In this document: positions 43,378-53,866 of the stretch, one piece after another
How the letters are laid out: each line of letters begins with the position of its first letter
Numbering within the stretch: position 1 is the first letter of the stretch
Source of the DNA: Cervus elaphus
Lineage: Eukaryota; Chordata; Mammalia; Artiodactyla; Cervidae
DNA: 64,000 nt
Assembly: GCF_910594005.1 (NCBI RefSeq)
Contig: NC_057819.1
Coordinates: 129,429,669-129,493,668, forward strand
Direction: 5' to 3'
Translations under genes and position numbers: made by a program
The notes under the pieces: generated by a model
Seen by the model: only the letters and a program-made list of their open reading frames with translations
What the model was told of the DNA's origin: nothing
Databases searched by the model: none

Positions 43378-44842
43378 GTGAGGTCACACCCCTGGGGGTC
43401 TGGGGGCTGCACTTCCTCCCCACCCCCACCGCCCCTGCCCAGCCCTGCCCCTCCTGGGGTCTCTCTCTGCCCCAAAGGGAACCGTGGCCTCAGGCTTCCC
43501 CTGGGGGAGTGGGTCTCTGAGGGCCACCTACCCAGTGCAGGGAAGGCCAGCTCCAGACCTCACCCCTAAGGGAAAAAAGACAGTGCAGGGGCCTTCTGAC
43601 ATCCAGCCCAGCCTCTCGGGCAAGAAAAGGGAATCTGCGCCCCTCTGGATTCTTGTCCCCCTGGGGCAGGCTCAGGCCGAGCGCAGGTCTGTGCGAGGGA
43701 AAGGCCTGGTTTTCCCTTTGCACAAGCCTATGGGTCCTGTTTGCCAACGAGTGACGTCAGCCGAGCTCCAGGCCAAACGCCCCATCAGAGGCCGCCCTGA
43801 CAGGTCCTTTCCCCCCGCTTCCTGCTCACACGCACCCTCACACGCTGCTCTGCACAAACACTGGTGGGCTCGGGCCAAGAGGGCCAAAGGAAGCCCAAAC
43901 ACCATATGTCTCTGCGCTCGACAGCGATAAATCAAGCTAATGATCTGTTAAATTAAATATGTTCTGTCCTCCCGCCTTGACAAATATACCCTCCTAATGA
44001 CCTGGAAGGCCAAGTTCAAATTTAGAAATCTCAGCTTCCTTGGCGTTCCTGGTGGGATGGAAGCAGCACAGGAAAACCTGTGCCCCCTGGTCCTCTCCCC
44101 TCCTCACCCCTTCCCCTCTGGCCCCTACAAGTCAGTCTCCATCCACATGCGTGCCCCGAAACAGCCGCCCGTTGGCCATTCCCGGGTCCAGAAGGGCAAG
44201 TCTGCACCCTCGGGAGGGTGGATCCGGGGAACAGACCTAGGAAGCATGCTTGGGGCTGTTTGGACAGGGCACCCCAGATCTGAGGATTCCAGAGAGAGGT
44301 CTGGAAAGAGGAGTGGTGTGGGCTCGGGATGGGCACTTCCATTTGCCCCCAGGCTGGAGCCTGGGTCCCTTCTACTTCCTGCCAAATAATACGTAAACCT
44401 CCCTGATCACATGTCCGTGCCCCATGCTCACACGCAGACACACACTCCCCCACTGCTCACTGAGCTGAGTGGCCCCGTCCCCCGCCTCCCCCGAGCTGTT
44501 CTGCGGGAGCGGGGTGGGTCGTCCCCCGCCTCCCCCCTGTTCTGTCCTGTGGGAGCGGGGTGGGTCATCCCCCGCCTCCCCCCTGTTCTGTCCTGTGGGA
44601 GCGGGGTGGGTCATCCCCCACCTCCCCCGAGCTGTTCTGCGGGAGCGGGGTGGGTCGTCCCCCACTTCCCCCCTGTCCTGTCCTGCGGGAGCGGGGTGGG
44701 TCATCCCCGCCTCCCCCCTGTTCTGTCCTGTGGGAGCGGGGTGGGTCATCCCCCGCCTTCCCTGAGCTGTTCTGCAGGAGCCGGGTGGGTCTGGGCCTGA
44801 GCGGCGGCCGCACTGTCACCTGCTCCTCCCTTGTCCCCCCAG
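43378..44842 (+). other. intron e22-e23 (1.5 kb), no gene
   Basis: It holds an AT-rich unique stretch at about 43910-44045 and a seven-unit GC-rich minisatellite at 44477-44791, ending 51 bp before exon e23. No interspersed repeat was seen. Confidence 0.8.
44477..44791 (+). repeat. seven-unit GC-rich minisatellite (A-B-B-A-B-B-A)
   Basis: Units: 44477-44520 (A, 44 bp), 44521-44566 (B, 46), 44567-44612 (B, 46), 44613-44656 (A, 44), 44657-44702 (B, 46), 44703-44747 (B, 45), 44748-44791 (A, 44, decayed). All end in GGGAGCGGGGTGGGTC or a close form. A units carry GAGCTGTTCTGC; B units carry CTGTTCTGTCCTG or a near match. Confidence 0.93.
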
Positions 44843-44941
44843 TCCCGGGACCGCCCGTGGGCATCCTGTTCCCGGAGGTGCGGACCACATCCGTGCGGCT
44901 GGTCTGGCAGCCCCCCGCTGCCCCCAACGGCATCATTCTTG
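44843..44941 (+). CDS. SDK2: SDK2 exon e23: FN8, first half
   Basis: Acceptor CAG at 44840-44842, donor GTAAGG at 44942. It encodes VPGPPVGILF and the strand-B Trp in VRLVWQPPAAPNGII. It is 99 nt in phase 1 at both ends, as in e15. A minisatellite ends just upstream of its acceptor tract. Confidence 0.95.
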
Positions 44942-46141
44942 GTAAGGCTTTCCCCTTCCTGGGCCCTGGCTGCAGGAAGCAGGAGGTGTAAGATACAAAG
45001 GAGGCAGATTCGGCGCTGGCAGGAGGGAGACTGAGCCTAAGCAGCATTCACACATCCTGGAGAAAGGTCCCGACTCCTCCCACTGGGAATCTCAGTCTGG
45101 CCGAGGACAGATCTGTGGTGGCCCGGGGGAGGGGGAGGGGTGGAGGGGGGCTTGGGGTCAGCGGATGCGAACCCTAGAATGCACGGACAGGGAGCTGTGT
45201 GCAGTGTGTTGGGATAAACCACAGTGAAGAGGATGCTATAAAAGAACATGCGTGGACACATGTAACTGAGTCACCTTGCTCTACAGCACAAATTATCACA
45301 ACATTTGAATCAACTAGACATCAACTTTAAAAAAAAAAGAAATTCAGTCTGTAAGATGATCAGCTGGAGGGCACGGTCAGGTTCGGGTCTCTTAAGGACC
45401 ATTGATTAGCTCTGTGCCCCCACAGAGGGGCAGGAAGGACTGATTAGCTCTGTCTGCACAAGCCCCAGGGCCCCAGCTGACGGGCCATCTGGCAAACCTC
45501 GGCCACGGTTTCTAAGTGTGGCCAGGTGAGGGTGCCCTGACGGGCTCAGGCTGGGGGCTATCACAGGTGGGAAACGGGGCCCACGGCCCCCAGCGGGGAT
45601 GCTGTAGATGGGAAGCATCATTTCACATGCAAGGCTGCTCCCCTAACACACACACACAGGAGGAGGTGCAGGGTTGAGGTCAGCAGCTGTGTGGACTTGA
45701 GCCCGTCTGCTTCCCCCCATGGCCTCAGCCCTCACCTGTCACGTGGGGGCTGGGCCACCTGCGTCCGGTCCAGGGCTCTCGATCCCGGCCCCTCCCGGTG
45801 AAAGCCATGCCTCTGAGACAGTGGAGGCGGGGAGGGCACACGACTTGGACTCAGAAAGACCTGGGCTGGCTGGACTTCCAGCTCGGTCACTTCCTGGCAG
45901 GTGGTCTGGCCTCTCTGAGCCTCAGTGTCCTCCTCGGGGGGCTGGGCTGGGGGGGTGGGTCGAAGACAGTGCACGGAGCACCAGTCCAAGACCCCCAGAG
46001 TCCCACTTCCCGGGGGGCAGCTGAGGATGGGAGAGAGACCCAGAGGGCTTCAGGATGGACCACGGCCAGAGTGGCCGTGGGCTCGGGGCCCCGGGGGCAG
46101 CCTGCTCCGCCTCCCAGCACTGCCCCCCCCCCACCCCACAG
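44942..46141 (+). other. intron e23-e24 (1.2 kb), no gene
   Basis: It holds an L1_BT-like 3' end with A-tail (45178-45342) and a MIR-like phrase near 45840-45935. The remainder is unique. Confidence 0.76.
45178..45342 (+). repeat. L1_BT-like 3' end with A-tail
   Basis: GATAAACCACAGTGAAGAGG, GAGTCACCTTGCTCTACAGC and ATCAACTAGACATCAACTTT precede an A-run. Confidence 0.78.
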
Positions 46142-46336
46142 CGTACCAGATCACGCACCGGCTCAACGCCACCTCGGCCAACGCTGCTGCCGTGGAGGTG
46201 CTCGCGCCCAGCGCCCGCCAGTTCACGGCCACCGGCCTGAAGCCAGAGTCTGTCTACCTGTTCCGCATCACGGCCCAGACCCGCAAGGGCTGGGGAGAGG
46301 CGGCCGAGGCCTTGGTGGTGACCACCGAGAAGAGAG
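46142..46336 (+). CDS. SDK2: SDK2 exon e24: FN8, second half
   Basis: Acceptor CAG at 46139-46141, donor GTGACC at 46337. It encodes YQITHRLNATSANA (a sequon), then VEVLAPSARQFTATGL and the strand-F block VYLFRITAQTRKGWG, ending TTEKR. It is 195 nt in phase 1 at both ends. Confidence 0.96.
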
Positions 46337-47314
46337 GTGACCATCCCCTGGGGCCGGGGAGGGGGCGGGCGCTCACCCCCTTTCCTGGTGCCTGGCTGGG
46401 GGGTCGGCCAGTGACAAGCTGTGAGTCTCTTGTCCTGGCCCCAAATGGAGAGTGGGCTCCCATCTCTGTCCCCAAGGCCAGCATGGGCTCCAGCAGACTT
46501 CCAGGGAGGTCCCCTTCCCAGGACCCTGCTCTGAGCCGGTACTCGTTTTCCCGAAGGGTGGGTTGGTGAGGCCAGCTTCCCTCCTGGCTCCCCGCCCCCT
46601 CGACAGAGGGGTCCAGTTGGGTGCAAAACAGGGCTGCAGCCTGGAGCCCCAGCTGCCTTCGCCCTGCGGCCCTGAGCCGGCTTCTCACCGCGGATCGGGC
46701 TCCCCAGAAGCGGGCCTGAGCCCCGGACCCCTGTGAACCTGATTTATCGGACAGTGTTCCCAGAAAAAACCCAGAACAGTGGTTTTCAACCAGGGTGACT
46801 TGGCCCCCTGTGGGCCACTGGGCAAAGTCTGGAGGTGTTTGGGTTCACACTTGGAGAGGAAAGTGTCCTGGCATCTAGTGGGTGCGGGCACACATCCCTC
46901 AGCGTGCAGGACAGGCCCCGTCAATAGAGACCCATCCACCCAAAGCCGAAGCGCAGAGAACCATGGGAAGCGAGAGGGGACCACGCAGGGGCGGCAGACA
47001 CGCCGAGTCCCGTCGCGGGAGCCGAGGGTTCAGCCCCACTCCGTCAGGGCCAGCCTAGGTCCCATCGCAGCCCCGTGCGGACACAGGGCAGAGGAGCCGG
47101 CGTCCACACCTCTCACTGTCAGCCCTGGTGGGGGGGGGTGAATTCGCAGACACCCAGGCCTCCCCTAGCCCAGGGGGGCTCCGTGGTGCTGACAGTGCTT
47201 ACGGTCTGGTCCTCTGGGCGTGGGAGTGGGATGGGGCGGGGAGGCGGGCGAGAAAGCACATCTCTCATCCCCACCGCCTGCTCACCCGCTCCCCCCTGCT
47301 CTGCGCCCCCCCAG
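46337..47314 (+). other. intron e24-e25 (978 bp), no gene
   Basis: It holds a MER20 element at about 46778-46935. The rest is GC-rich unique sequence. Confidence 0.76.
46778..46935 (+). repeat. MER20 DNA transposon remnant
   Basis: CAGTGGTTTTCAACCAGGGT, GTCTGGAGGTGTTTGGGTT, CTGGCATCTAGTGGGTGCGG and GCAGGACAGGCCCCGTCAAT in MER20 order. Confidence 0.78.
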
Positions 47315-47516
47315 ACCGCCCGCAGCCCCCCAGCAAGCCGGTGGTTCAGCAGGAGGACGTGAAGGCGCGCAGCGTGCTGCTGTCCTGGGAGCCGGGCAGC
47401 GATGGGCTGTCCCCCGTACGCTACTACACCGTCCAGACCCGCGAGCTGCCCAGCGGCCGGTGGGCGCTGCACTCGGCCTCCGTGAGCCACAATGCCTCCA
47501 CCTTCGTCGTGGACCG
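47315..47516 (+). CDS. SDK2: SDK2 exon e25: FN9, first part
   Basis: Acceptor CAG at 47312-47314, donor GTGAGG at 47517. It encodes DRPQPPSKPVV, the strand-B Trp in VLLSWEPGSDGLSPVRYY, then TRELPSGRWALHSA and a sequon in SHNASTF. It ends with two bases of Arg. Confidence 0.96.
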
Positions 47517-48430
47517 GTGAGGCCCCGCGGCCTGGCAGCCAGCATCTCCACCCCCGCCCCGCCCAGCCTGGGCAGCACCACCCGTGGAGGGTCCCCTGGG
47601 GGCCTGGAGCCCACCCCCACACGGCTTCCACAGCCCCCATCCCCCAGACCCCTCCCCATCCACGCACATCCCCTTCAGCTGTGTCCAAACCTCCCTCCCC
47701 ACCCTCCCTGGAGCCTTGTTAGGGCTGCCTCTTAATTATCTATTTCTGGAGCCTAGAAGCCCCCCCTTTGAGAGAGGCTGGCCACTCTTCATTAGCTGGA
47801 TCCCGCCAGCCAGCCCACGTCTCCCTCTCCATCTTTAACAGGGGAGTGGAGCTCCGCTCCGAAATCCTGCCTTCAATTTAATTCCTACTGGGATGTATTT
47901 TTAATATTCTAGTTGACGTGACCACGAGTTTTGAGCAATACTCTTCTCCTCCCCACCCCCCCCCCACCGCACCTCCAATAAATCAAAAAGGAAGCCATTT
48001 GCCTGGAGAGGAAATGAGCCTTATAGAGATGAAGTGCTGGTTAACTCTTGAGACCCTCAGCTCCTTCTGAATTTACTAAGTGCAAAAGCAGGCAGGCAGT
48101 TCTTGGGGGCGGGGTCAGCTCCCAGTGGGGTTACTCTGCCTGCAGGCCCCTCCAAGGTAGGATATATGTGGATGTTTCCACTTGGGGGCCCCTGGCGTCT
48201 AGCTGGGACCAAGGGTGACGCCACGCCCCGAGCCGGCCCAGTCTAGGGGGCCCCAGGGCCTGGCCTAAGCCCCAGGTTGTTGCCTTCATGGCAGACTGTC
48301 CTTCTCAGCCTCCCTGCTCCTGTCTGTGTAATGGATCTGCACCCTCCAGGGCTGCCCTGGGGAGACAGCAAGCAGAGGTGAGGGACCTAGAAGGCCACCT
48401 CCAACGTTCATGTACAACCTTCCTCTACAG
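47517..48430 (+). other. intron e25-e26 (914 bp), no gene
   Basis: A pyrimidine-rich unique stretch is followed at about 47715-48090 by an AT-richer, conserved-looking unique block. No interspersed repeat was recognised. Confidence 0.75.
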
Positions 48431-48534
48431 GCTCAAGCCGTTCACGTCCTACAAGTTCCGCGTGAAGGCAACCAATGACATCGGAGACAGCGAGTTCAGC
48501 GAGGAGTCAGAGCCCCTGACCACCCTGCAGGCCG
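48431..48534 (+). CDS. SDK2: SDK2 exon e26: FN9, last part
   Basis: Acceptor CAG at 48428-48430, donor GTCAGT at 48535. It completes Arg from e25 and encodes the strand-F block LKPFTSYKFRVKATND, then GDSEFSEESEPLTTLQA. The donor GTCAGT departs from the usual purine at +3. Confidence 0.95.
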
Positions 48535-49034
48535 GTCAGTGCCCTCTGCTCGGGGCTCTCTCTCAGTCCGCTGGGCAGTTGCCGGGCGCTGGGCATTCTC
48601 TTTGTGGGGAGGGGGCCTCCAAAGACGGAGGGGCCCTAGGCCTGCTGGATCCTTGGTCTGGCTCCCTGGGCAGAGTCCCAAGGAGGTTTGGGTCCGAGGG
48701 GCCTTCTCCAGGGCTCAGCACCCACAGCCAGCCTGGCGTCCTCACGTCCTCTGTCCTCCAAGCTCACGGCCAACCCCAGGAAGCCGCGTCGGCGTGGGGA
48801 GGCCTGTGACTCTGGGGGCAGAGAGGAGAGGCTCCATCCCCGGGTCTGGGCTGGGGTCAGGGTCCCGGCCCCTCCCACCATCCACACTGGCTCTTCTTCT
48901 GCAGGAGTTGGGGCAGGCGGTGGGGGTGGACTGTGCCTGAAGCGGGACCAGTGTCAGCCGACCCCGGTTCCCACGGCCTCCCAGGGGCCCCTGTCCCACC
49001 CCCCAGAGCTCACCTGTCTGCCTCTCCCCCCCAG
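48535..49034 (+). other. intron e26-e27 (500 bp), no gene
   Basis: GC-rich unique sequence with no repeat recognised. Confidence 0.75.
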
Positions 49035-49105
49035 CCCCCGACGAAGCACCCACCATCGTGTCAGTGACACCCCACACCACCACCTCGGTGCTGATCCGAT
49101 GGCAG
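49035..49105 (+). CDS. SDK2: SDK2 exon e27: FN10, first part
   Basis: Acceptor CAG at 49032-49034, donor GTACGG at 49106. It encodes APDEAPTIVSV and the strand-B Trp in VLIRWQ, ending on a codon boundary. It is short (71 nt), and is the first of four exons building FN10. Confidence 0.95.
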
Positions 49106-50628
49106 GTACGGCCGGCAGGCGGGGAGGGGCCCGTGTCCCGCTCAGTCACACTCTGAGCTCAGACCAGCAATTCACCAGCCCTGGCAGGACTGGAACATGA
49201 TACCCACATACATAGACATGCGTGCTCACATGCACACGGACACACCCTTCACTCCTCTCCCCGGTAATCAGATCCCACCACGTACCCTTGTGTGGATGAG
49301 GACCCAGACTTGGGGAGGTGATGAGAAAGTCCCAGGTCACACAGCTACTAGCTGGCACTAGGTTCGGTGCCCTGAGGTCAGCAGAACCCTCGGACAGAGA
49401 CAGGCGTGGGGCGTCCAGTGTCTCCGGGAACCCAGCCCTGCTCTGAACGAAGGGGTTCCCAACAGAGACCAAACACGTGTGCGCGTGCCTCACCTGTGCC
49501 CGGACAGGCTCTGTCCTGTGAGCAGGAACCCACTGTCCAGGCGTAAAGAATCCCCCTTCCACCCCTGCCCAGCCCCAGCCACTGCTCGTGTGGGCACTGC
49601 CTCTCACGTGGCCCGAGGAAGACCCAGGACACTTCTCAGAGAGCCGGCTGCCCCTGGGTACCTTCGCGACCCTCCCCAGCCCCGTGAAGTCCAGCCATGG
49701 GGCTCAGCAGGTCACCCCCAGAGGCTCCAAAACCAGGAACTAGTGTCTCCTTTTCTCAGGATTAGAGGGGCGGGCGCTAACCTTTGCCCACCTGCAGTCC
49801 CCCTGAAGGGGAAGCCTTTGAGGAAGAAACAGGAGGGATCCCCCAACCCGCCCCCACCCCCCAGCCCCAGGCCCCACCTGAGGAGGATGGTCCAGGAACC
49901 AGCAGCCGGGAGGAGGCGGGAGCAGGGCGGGGCCGTCGTGACGGAGCGGCAGGGAGGTGCCAGCCGCAGCCAGGGATGCAATTAAGGAGCTCATAAAAGG
50001 CTGAACTGTTGCAGCAGGTTTTTTAGAAGAGGTGTCATAAAAGGTAGTTTCCACCTTCTCCAGAAGCCTGTCCTCCAACTCATCTGAGGACGGGAGCAGA
50101 AAGCAAAGCAGAAAACGATAAAGACGTAGAGGAGCCGCGCAGGGAGACACCCGCCCTGGGTCTCGCTGAACAGCCGGCCAAGGGCTCTCCCTAGCTCCCT
50201 AATTCCTGGGAAACTCCAAGAGAGCTCGGGCAGGGTGGGTGACCGTGTGAGGCAGTTGCTAGACAAGGAATGACACTGTAAGACTCGCTCTGCATCCAGA
50301 GTCGTGCTCAGGGCCTCCACGATGCTGTGTGACCTTGGGCAAGTTCCTTTCCATCTCTGAGCCTCGTTTTTCTGCTCTGTTTAATGGGAATGGCGTAGTG
50401 ATTCGGGCCGTGCCCTGCCTCACAGAGAATGCTCCAGGGGTGGAAACGCTCGGAAAATTAAAGATGCTCAGTGCCACTTTGATTCCTTTTCCTGGTCCAG
50501 ATGCAGTCACTGCTCTTTGACTGCGGGAGGCGGGGTGGGGAGGGAGGGAAGGAAGGAGGGGCCGAGTGGAGGGACGTGCGGCCCGGTCCAGCCCAGCCGG
50601 CTCCATCCTCCCACCCCCTGCCCTGCAG
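49106..50628 (+). other. intron e27-e28 (1.5 kb), no gene
   Basis: It holds a unique AT-richer block with two CATAAAAGG motifs (49975-50160), a MIR-like phrase near 50326-50400 and a four-tract G-quadruplex motif at 50532-50548. The rest is unique. Confidence 0.76.
50532..50548 (+). other. G-quadruplex motif before exon e28
   Basis: GGGG-T-GGGG-A-GGG-A-GGG on the coding strand, with one-base loops throughout, 80 nt upstream of the e28 exon start. More GGAAGG tracts follow directly. Confidence 0.75.
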
Positions 50629-50764
50629 CCGCCATCGGAGGACAAGATCAACGGAATCCTCCTGGGCTTCCGGATCCGGTACCGGGAGCTGCTCTACGAT
50701 GGACTGAGGGGCTTCACGCTGCGCGGCATCAACAACCCAGGGGCCAAGTGGGCGGAGCTCACCT
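50629..50764 (+). CDS. SDK2: SDK2 exon e28: FN10, second part
   Basis: Acceptor CAG at 50626-50628, donor GTGAGT at 50765. It encodes PPSEDKINGILLGFRIRY, then LRGFTLRGINNPGAKWAEL and Thr, ending with one base of the next codon. The segment after the C strand is longer than in the other FNIII domains here, forming an insert loop shared with e29. Confidence 0.95.
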
Positions 50765-52335
50765 GTGAGTGACAGCGGAGGGAGTTGGGGTGGGCGGAGC
50801 CTGAACCTCCCCGCTGCCTGGAACCTGGTTAACCTGAAACCCTGCCGCCCGTCCCTGTGTGCGCCTCTCAGCCCGTCCCATTCAATCATCACCAAGTGCA
50901 TGTTTGCTTAGCACGTCACATGCCCCCGGACGCTGGGGGGACACCAGGGAGCAAGACAGACAGGGTCCCTGCGCTCTCAGAGCTTGCAGGCTGGAGGAGG
51001 GGCCAGGTGCTGGAGAAGAAAACCCTGGTAGGGCTGTCTAAGACCGCTGGCATGACCGTTGTGACCGGCATGTTCCAGGGGAGCCTAAAGCCAGTGTCAG
51101 AAAAGACGTCCCAGGGGATGGCCATGGCGATGACCCTGATGGATGATTCCAGGTCTTAAAGAAGCAGGGATAGGGGGGTCCTGGCATGTGCAAAGGGCCT
51201 GAGGTGGGAAGGACCCAAAGCCAAGCCTGGTCATGTCCCAAGAGCAGCAGTCTGGCCCCTTTCTGGTTCCTCGGGGAAGTTACTCTTCTGCCCTGGGGTC
51301 CTAGGAGCTCAGCCTGCCTCTGTAACTGGAAGGAACACATGAGAAGCCAAGTAGAAACCCCAGAGAGGCATTCAAGCCAGGGAAGGACGTGCCGTGCTTT
51401 CGGTTAGGACGCTTACTTTGGGGCCTCGAGGATGACGGCTGGTGATGGGGCAGGGGGCCCAGGTAGAGGCGAATACGGTGACGTAGGTGAGAGCGTGAGG
51501 TTGGTCCCGAGGCAACAGGCCTGGGACAGAGTCCAGCCAGTCTGGGAGATGGCGTGCTGTGGTCCACCGCCCCCCAACCACTGACTCATGCTGGGGACGC
51601 GGAAGGGGGTCGGAGGAACCGGTCCCCAGATGGGCGGTGGGACCAGACCAGAGACAGGCGGGAGAAGAGGAGCAGCTTAAGATCCTCTTGATCCATCTTG
51701 ACGCTTCCTCCCATCCTTCTCTTAAACCCTCTGCGCCTTGTCTTCCAGAGTATTAGCAGACAACAAGATGATTGAGCACGCAGCCAAGGAAAATTAATAG
51801 AAAAAATCTCAGAAGGCGCTGATCCAACAGCTTGCATTCTTTTTTTTTTTTTTTAATCTTTTGGCAGACATGTGCTGGTGGTTGTGATTTTATAGGCCTG
51901 TGTATAATACAGTCATATTTCCTAGTAGTAAAATGGCTTCTGGTTCATATGAGGAAATTAACGACACCACTCCATCACGGCAGGAACTCACCCTTTAGAC
52001 AAGGGCCCAGAGGGTCCCTCAGAACCGTCTCCATCTGGGGGTGCTGGGCTCCCAGGGGCTCCTGGTGCCCTGTGACCTCCGGCAGGTGCACGCCAGGGTG
52101 GGGCAGCACCGTTCTGGGAGCTGTCTGCCCCCACCCAGCCCCCCTCCCGCCCCGGCCCCTAACTCAAGAATCTGGAAGCCCCTTCCCTCTGCATGTGTCT
52201 TCCCATCCCGCCCCCTCATCGGGGTCTCTGTGGCGCGGGGGGGTGTGTGTACTAACCTCCTCTGTCTGCTGTCTCCCTCCGGCCCCCTCCGCCCCCCACC
52301 CCCGCCCCGACCACCCCCACAACCCCACCCCATAG
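50765..52335 (+). other. intron e28-e29 (1.6 kb), no gene
   Basis: It holds old repeat-like sequence at about 50880-51290 (MIR or L2-like wording) and a unique AT-rich block with a T-run at about 51740-51970. A strongly pyrimidine-rich run of about 100 bp precedes e29. Confidence 0.74.
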
Positions 52336-52392
52336 CTTTCTACTCCATGCGGAACCTGAGCCGGCCCAGCCTCACGCAGTACGAGCTAGACA
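52336..52392 (+). CDS. SDK2: SDK2 exon e29: FN10 loop, 57-nt exon
   Basis: Acceptor TAG at 52333-52335, donor GTAAGT at 52393. It encodes FYSMRNLSRPSLTQYEL with a sequon (RNLSR). It is the smallest exon in the window, phase 1 at both ends and a multiple of three, so skipping it would join e28 to e30 in frame and shorten the FN10 insert loop by 19 residues. Phase agreement and the match to recalled SDK2 support it as coding. Confidence 0.92.
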
Positions 52393-53620
52393 GTAAGTCC
52401 CCCGCACAGCGGCTCCCCGACGGGCCAGGCCTTCCACGGGGAGGGGAGAGGGGCCTCCAAGGACGCCTGCCCGCAGCCCAGGGCTGCGCCCACCTCAGGC
52501 TGCCTGAGGAAAAGTGCCTTCCTGCATACACGTGACTTCCCTGAAAAGCACAGAAAAGCAGGGGGTCTCCCGGGAGGGTCTGCCCCAGCCCTCATCCATC
52601 AGGACAGAAGAGAAAGGAAAATGGCATTGGCCTTATGCTCCGGGGAGCCGGGGATGGTGACAGGGGGTCCACGGAAGGACCCAGTGGTCCCGCTGGTTAG
52701 ATGCGCGGGGGGTCCACGCTGCTGCCGCCCATCTCGTCCATCAAAGGCACTTGTCAGCTCAGCTCTCTTGCCCACCGAGTTCCCCCCTGAAGTGAGCAGA
52801 GCTCCTTTTCCCCCAGGGACCAGGACAGGTCCCTGGCCCCCCGCCCTCACTCTGTTCCTAACATCCCAGAGGGTGCTTGGTTCTCCCCAAGACCCAGAGC
52901 CAGAGGGCCTCCCGTTAGGGGCCCACGTTGGACTGAGTTATTCATCTCCTTCCTTCCTCGTGGGCGCAGGCCCGAGGCTGTCAGGGTGGTTAGAACGCCC
53001 ACCTGGGGAGGGGGAGCAGAGAGGAGCCCCCCCCCCAGCAGGCACAGTGACGCCCCCCAAGTGTCGGGCCCATTTTCCTGCAACTGCCCCGTCTCTCAGC
53101 TTCTAAGTGTCTCCCCCGAAGCACCCCAAAATAAGCAAGAACAGAGGGTTTCTTAGCCCCAGATTCACACCCAGTGAGCCCCTCTCTCTAAGGCTGAGCC
53201 CCGCCCCCATGTTGAGAGTTGGTTTAGGGAGACTGGCCCGGGGGCGGCGGGGGATGGGGAAGAGCTGGGAACCCGGCACCCCTGTGATCAGGGTGCCCGG
53301 GAAGGCAGGGAAGACGTGGCCTGTGACCCGGCGTGTCCGGGAGAGTTTGGATTCGCACCTGTTGTCTCAGCATGCATGTTAGCAGTTCCCCTTTCGGTCC
53401 TAAACGCGTCCGGGATGGTCGCAGCCTGTGCGGGGTCCCAGGGGTGAGCCAGGGCGTCCCCCGCCGTGCCGGCTGCCCCCGCGCCCCAGCTCTCCCCTGT
53501 CCTTTCCTGGGCCTGCACTCCGGGGCCCAGGCTCGCCCGGGTGCGGCGTCTCAGCGCCCCGCAGCCTCCGCCCTCTGTGACGTGAGCTCTGTCCCTCCCC
53601 TGCCCGACTGTCGCCCCCAG
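52393..53620 (+). other. intron e29-e30 (1.2 kb), no gene
   Basis: GC-rich unique sequence with no interspersed repeat recognised. CpG density rises over the last 200 bp before e30. Confidence 0.74.
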
Positions 53621-53722
53621 ACCTGAACAAGCACCGGCGCTACGAGATCCGCATGAGCGTGTACAACGCGGTGGGCGAGGGGCCCTCCAGCCCCCCGCAC
53701 GAGGTCTTTGTCGGGGAGGCAG
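53621..53722 (+). CDS. SDK2: SDK2 exon e30: FN10, last part
   Basis: Acceptor CAG at 53618-53620, donor GTGAGC at 53723. It encodes the strand-F block NKHRRYEIRMSVYNAVGEG, then PSSPPHEVFVGEA at the domain end. It is 102 nt in phase 1 at both ends. The next intron is only 144 bp. Confidence 0.96.
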
Positions 53723-53866
53723 GTGAGCACCGCTGCGCTTCCAGCCCCCCCCCCCAACCCGGCCCTCCCCTGCCCGGAGAAGCCCTGCAGGAGGGGGTCT
53801 GGGGTCTCGGGGCCCCGCGCCTCCTCTCTGGGGGCCCCGCACACTCAGGACCCCTCTCGCCCCCAG

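Noticed and set aside
44477..44791. Regularly spaced direct repeats, considered as a CRISPR-like array.
   Set aside because: Units are contiguous with no unique spacers, in a vertebrate intron; it is a minisatellite.
44411..44991. Several Pro/Ser-rich open frames of about 100-160 codons on both strands.
   Set aside because: They are translations of the 44-46 bp minisatellite and run into exon e23 in a non-SDK2 frame; repeat structure explains them.
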